DNA of 64,000 nt. Origin: Rhizophagus clarus (taxonomy: Eukaryota > Glomeromycota > Glomeromycetes > Glomerales > Glomeraceae). This document shows positions 59,441 to 64,000 of this stretch, one piece after another (the first letter of the stretch is position 1; every line of letters begins with the position of its first letter). Under the pieces are notes generated by a model, which was not told where the DNA came from, ran no database searches, and saw only the letters and a list, made by a program, of their open reading frames with translations. The stretch spans positions 1 to 64,000 of the forward strand of contig BLAL01000299.1 of assembly GCA_015698045.1 (NCBI GenBank). The letters run 5' to 3'. A program made the translations under genes and the position numbers.

Positions 59441-60950
59441 ATGACCACGCTTGATACGACACAATATAATGGATCATTATCCAGTAATAATACTAATGTT
59501 TTAACCTTTTCTAATGGAAATAGAACAATTCCTTTAATGATTATTGGAGGGATTGCGATTGGATCAATGTTAGTTCATTTATTTATCACATTTATACTAA
59601 AGCAAATTGCAAAGAAAACGGGATGGTCATTTGATAAAGAAGTAGTAAAACACTGGTAATTATTTTGAACTTTTTCTTAAACTTTTTAAATTAACTTTTT
59701 GATAATTGAAATTTTCATTTTTATTTTAAACTTCACCAATAGTGCACTGCCATCATTTTTTATATTTCCGTTAACATCAATATTAGTAACATTATCATTT
59801 ATACCAGACGTAGATTTATCGATAATGGACCCAATAAGGCACGCGTTTGAAATATTATTAATAATTTTCACATCATGGTCAGCGGTAGGATTCATTAAAG
59901 CAGCCTCAATAGCGATTTCACAAAATAATGATTATCAAAAATCAACAAGTAGTTTACAATCACGTAAAATACATACTCAATTGATAGTTGCAACAAGAAT
60001 AATGTATGGCATGATATTTTGGATAAGTGCGGCAGCAATTCTTTTAACATTTCCCAGAGCATGGGATTTTGGAGTGAGCATATTAGCAAGTGCAAGTGTA
60101 GCGGCATTACTAATCGGTTTTGCTGCTAAACCTTCGATGGTAAATTTAATCGCTTCTTTACAGATTGCTTTAACGCAACCTCTCCTGCTTGATGATTATG
60201 TTGTGATTGATGGTCAACAAGGCGTTGTAGAAGAAATTGAAGCTCAGTTCATTGTAGTTAGAACATCTGATGAACGACGTCTTATAATTCCTTTATCTCG
60301 CATTATTAATGGTTCATTCGAAAATTGGACAAGAACTGAAGAGAATATAGGAATTTATTTTGATTTTTTTGTCGATTTTGGTGTACCCTTGGAAGATCTA
60401 AAACAATATCTCATGAATAGTATTTTAAAAAAATCTAAATATTGGGATCATCGTGATGGTAGTTTAACTATTGAAGAATGTAGAGAGAATTGTTTAAAAT
60501 TAAGAGCTTATATGACTGGTATGTTGATATATTGTTTTTCATGTTTTTTTTTTTCGTTTCTTTCTTGTGAAATTGCATTACTTAATTTATTCTTCTTCTT
60601 TATTATTGTTGCAGCTTTAAATGTTAAATCTGCTTGTAATCTAAAAAATGAAGTTAGTGAAAAATTGGTAAACTGATATTTTTTAATATATACATATCTA
60701 ATATACATAATTTTTACTATAAAATTTTTAACAATTTTTTTTTTCTCTCTTGCGGTTAATTCGGTTAATTTAATAGATGGAATATATTATTACAACACTT
60801 CCAGAATATTTACCGCGTTCACGTGGTCAAACGGTAGAAAAACGCAGCGGTATTGATAGTATGAGCAGAATAGTTACTAAAATGGAGGAACCAGGTTTAG
60901 AAAATATTATTAACGAAAAGAAGCATCATATTTTCCAAGAAAAAGAATAA
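59441..60950 (+). CDS. MscS-family mechanosensitive ion channel
   Basis: Four exons (59441-59655, 59743-60518, 60615-60667, 60777-60950) give 405 aa. Four hydrophobic helices occur before the pore: about 31-55 (IPLMIIGGIAIGSMLVHLF), 74-92, 105-128 and 147-172. The pore helix FGVSILASASVAALLIGFAAKPSMVNLIASLQIAL has the Gly/Ala packing pattern of MscS TM3. The beta domain follows (QPLLLDDYVVIDGQQGVVEEIEAQFIVVRT, RRLIIPLSRIINGSFENWTR), then an alpha/beta C-terminus. No EF-hand is present, unlike many fungal MscS proteins that sit in the endoplasmic reticulum. Closure of membrane tension by ion efflux is the family role; the compartment is not shown by the sequence. Confidence 0.9.
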
Positions 60951-62397
60951 TTATTAATAATTTATAATAATTGAAATGGAGGAACGCGGACGGATGGTTT
61001 TAACAAATATTAACACCATTATTATTTTTAATAATTAATTCTTATTTTGCATTAATTTATTCAACTTATTCATTGTAAATTTTACGCATTTTAAATATTC
61101 ATTTTTTTATTAATAAAAGGTATCATTTTTCCTTATTAACAGTTCCAACTCAAGATTGGAGCGCCAGCATTTTTATTTAGGTGTGCAGCAAAAATAGCAC
61201 ATAATTAACAAATTGACTTTTAGCCACAAAACACAAAATTTTATTTTTATCATGCACAAAGTCCATATTTTATCGCCGCAAAAATCATCGGCTTGGCTGA
61301 ACAGAAAATCGTTCTGATTGGCTCGGAGAATTCTAGGAATATGAAACATAAATGAAAAAAAAATTATTTAAAGTTTTACGAAAACAAAAAAGGAGTTCCA
61401 ACAGCCAACAGGATTATACATATCCAATGCAATTTATCTAATTATATCTAATTATAGAATAGATTGGTAAACAATCCCAAGATTTCCTAACAATTACAGT
61501 ATTAAAATTGAATACATTTATTTTACCCATTTGATTTCATAAGAGTTCGCATAAAAATAAGCCCATAATTATGAATAATACTCCTTATATGTGTTTATTA
61601 TAAATTATCCTTTAATATCATTGTTTGCTGTCAATTTTTTTTTTTTTTTTTTGAAACTAAATTCTTCCCCGCAAACTATAATATCAAAAAATACCTTTAA
61701 TATATCAAAAACCAATCTCAAAACTCAATAAAAAAAAATTGGTTTAACAAAGGGAAAATTCCGAAATTTCCATCCTTTTTAAAATTCTTTCAACAGAATT
61801 AAAGAATTTTATTGTTGAACAAACGGAATAAAATCAAACTTCAATCTAATTTTTGTAACACAACATATTTATATATTTTAAATTAATTTATCCATCAGTA
61901 CTTCATCAACAGTACCAGGGGTTTGAGAAAAATTCAATTTCGGGGAATCACCCATTTATTCCAACTTTATCATAAACAGGAAATACCGATTTGAAATCTT
62001 TTTTTTTTTTTTTTCATACTTTTTTTCAAATTATTTTTTTCTCATTCTTTTTACATAACCTATGTTTATACATCAAAAATAATTAATAAAACGAAACGAA
62101 ACAAAAGTCAGTTTGAAAAAAAAAGAAAAAACAAAAAAAAAAAAAATTTCCTTATATGTTATCATTACACATATTATAACGAAGTTTTTGTAATCTTTAA
62201 AGCATTTTCTTGTTTATATGCATGCATCCTATGCATCATAACTATTGCAGTATTTTACATCAACAGAAGCTTTTTTTTATTTATTCTATTCTACATATAA
62301 ATAAAATCTGATATATATATATATAGTTTTTTATCTGAAATACTTTTCGAAATTTGTTCGAGGATTAAAATTAGCCAATTTCTGTCTCGAAAATATA
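60951..62397. other. Intergenic, upstream of the Tau-like repeat gene
   Basis: About 1.45 kb without a gene. Poly-T blocks lie near 61636 and 62000. A possible short inserted element lies at 61150-61393 (separate entry). Confidence 0.5.
61150..61393 (+). mobile_element. Possible SINE-like insertion, 244 bp
   Basis: AGTTCCAAC occurs at 61141-61149 and again at 61394-61402, flanking 244 bp that end in an A-rich tail (acgaaaacaaaaaagg). Direct repeats plus an A-rich end are the mark of retroposition. There is no ORF, and no clear pol III boxes could be assigned. Confidence 0.35.
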
Positions 62398-64000
62398 ATG
62401 GCAGCTATTCAATCAAGATTACCGGCACCTCCGTCACTTAAAGTAACTGAAAAGGAGACTACTAAGCCAAATATTACAACGAAACTTCGAAAACCAAATT
62501 TCATAACTTCCACTATTTTACGGCCCGCTACTACACAAACTACTACTTCACCAATTGCGCCTTCTTCGAAACCAACACAATCTACAGAACAAGAAGCGCT
62601 TAAAACTCAATCAAAATCTCTATTAAAGAAGCCATCATCATATAAAAATATTTCACTCCAAACAACACAAATAACTCAAACAACTCAAGTGACTCAAACT
62701 AATCCCCCCGTAACAACAAAAATAGTGAATGGTCCTCCCGCAGCAAAAAGAATTGTGAATGGTCCTTCCGCAGTAATAAATGACCCTTCCGCAGCAAAGA
62801 GAGTAGTAAATGGTCCTCCCGCAGCAAAGAGAGTAGTGAATGGTCCTCCTGCAACAACACAAGACACCTCCGATATAAGTGATACTTCATCTCAAACTAG
62901 CAGTAATAATTCTTCTAATAGTGCTGATGGTAACAAGTCTGCAAAGTTTTCCAATGTAAAATCACGTGTAGGCTCATTTGAGAATATAAAACATAAGCCG
63001 AAAAGTAGTGACGTAAAAATATGTTCAGAAAAAAAGGATTTTTCCAATGTGAAATCGCGTATAGGCTCATTAGAAAATGCAAATCATGCACCAAAGGGAG
63101 GGGAAGTAAAAATATTTTCCGAAAAGACTGATTATTCAAAGGCGAAGTCACGTGTAGGTTCATTTGACAATGTTAAACACGAGACAAAAGGTAAAAATAA
63201 TTTATTTTTGGCTTATTCTCAATCTAAAATAATTCACTGATTGATTATTAATTTATATACTGCAAGGTGGTAATGTTAAAATTTTTTCCAGCAAACCCGA
63301 CTTTAAAAGTGTGCATTCACGTATTGGTTCTTTGGATAATATTGATTATGTTCCAAAAGGTGGTGATAAAGTAATATTTAATGATAAATTAGATTTCTCC
63401 AGTGTAAGATCTCGAGTTGGCTCTTTAGATAATATTAATCATACTCCAAAGGGTGGTGACATAACAATATTTGATAGTAAATTACAACTTTCTGAAGTGA
63501 AATCTCGAGTTGGCTCTTTAGATAATATTAATCATACTCCAAAGGGCGGTGACATAACAGTATTTGATAGTAAATTACAGCTTCCTGAAGTAAAATCTCG
63601 AGTTGGATCTTTAGATAATATTAATCATACTCCAAAGGGTGGTGATATTAAAATATTTAATCAAAAATTAAAATTTAAGGAATATGCAACTCCAAAAATT
63701 ATTACTCGTTCTGTTTCAAGCAATAGTTCTTCATTTGTCGCCGATGATGATAGATCAAGTCTTGTTTATAGTCCTGTATCTTCTCTTGCTTTGGATGAGG
63801 CCCCTGAAGAAGTTAATGATCCTCCACAGGAACAATGCGATATTCAAACCCCTAGTGTTGAGGTTTTATCTCCTATTATAGAAAATTTTGGTATTGAAGA
63901 AGAATATGAAGAAGAAGTAGAAGTAGAAGAATCATCAATTCCTGTTTATATGAATGAGGCCGAACTTTCATTTGAAGTCCATGATTCTTTTCAACAGGGA
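62398..64000 (+). CDS. Tau/MAP2/MAP4-type microtubule-binding repeat protein (partial, runs off the window)
   Basis: ATG 62398, exon 1 to 63190, intron 63191-63266, then open to the window end. Residues 1-180 are Pro/Thr/Ser/Lys-rich, as in projection domains, with a small array of VVNGPPAAKR units. From about residue 184 come seven 31-residue repeats with consensus VKSRVGSLDNINHTPKGGD. The copies read FSNVKSRVGSFENIKH, FSNVKSRIGSLENANH, YSKAKSRVGSFDNVKH, FKSVHSRIGSLDNIDY, and three nearly identical VRSRVGSLDNINHTPKGG-type units. Length, the K/R-x-G-S core, D-N-x-x-H and P-x-G-G match the tubulin-binding repeat of Tau/MAP2/MAP4. Residues after the repeats are acidic (EEEYEEEVEVEE). Binding to microtubules is inferred from the repeat. 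Confidence 0.85.

Overview
This window looks like nuclear DNA of an early-diverging filamentous fungus, most likely an arbuscular-mycorrhizal glomeromycete close to Rhizophagus. The basis is very AT-rich sequence with many A/T homopolymers, genes split by short GT-AG introns, fungal proteins (XRN1, PKA, a Ran1/Sks1-type kinase, Dsk2/ubiquilin, an Rrg9/neugrin protein, a MATA-type HMG box) and a heavy load of decayed transposons. The species is inferred; no marker such as rDNA is present.

The left third (1-22 kb) is a repeat and transposon territory. It holds hairpin-forming CCGATTTT repeats, one RS-domain gene (minus strand, 998-3073), a CACTA/Tnp2-like transposase gene (4763-7979) with three in-frame stops, three local tandem repeat blocks (8.1-9.8 kb), and a decayed LINE on the minus strand (about 9902-19650). 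Two DNA transposons sit inside the LINE: a hAT element (10231-13436, 8-bp target duplication) and a non-autonomous PIF/Harbinger-like element (14995-17400, 26-bp perfect terminal inverted repeats, TTA target duplication) filled with a 1.5-kb polypyrimidine tract. A second retroelement tail and a small MITE follow (19.66-20.73 kb). The three coding elements are interrupted by stop codons that can be read as C-to-T or G-to-A transitions while the frames stay open, which suggests deamination-type decay.

The right two thirds (22-64 kb) is gene-rich. In order: PKA catalytic subunit (-), a coiled-coil phosphoprotein of unknown function (-), 5'-3' exoribonuclease XRN1 (+, 22 exons), a membrane-anchored SRPBCC-like protein (+), a large membrane-anchored two-module amidohydrolase (+), a DDX59-like HIT-finger DEAD-box helicase (-), a Ran1/Sks1-like kinase (-), a MATA-HMG protein (-), Dsk2/ubiquilin (-), PIF1 helicase (-), neugrin/Rrg9 (+), a small acidic conserved protein (-), an MscS-type channel (+), and at the right edge a protein with seven Tau/MAP2/MAP4-type microtubule-binding repeats (+, cut by the window end).

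These are ordinary scattered eukaryotic genes; I see no operon or defence island. The most unusual items are the Tau-like repeat protein, the transition-only decay shared by three unrelated transposons, and the polypyrimidine-loaded Harbinger-like element. Exon boundaries were worked out by hand from splice consensus and reading phase, so individual junctions carry some risk.
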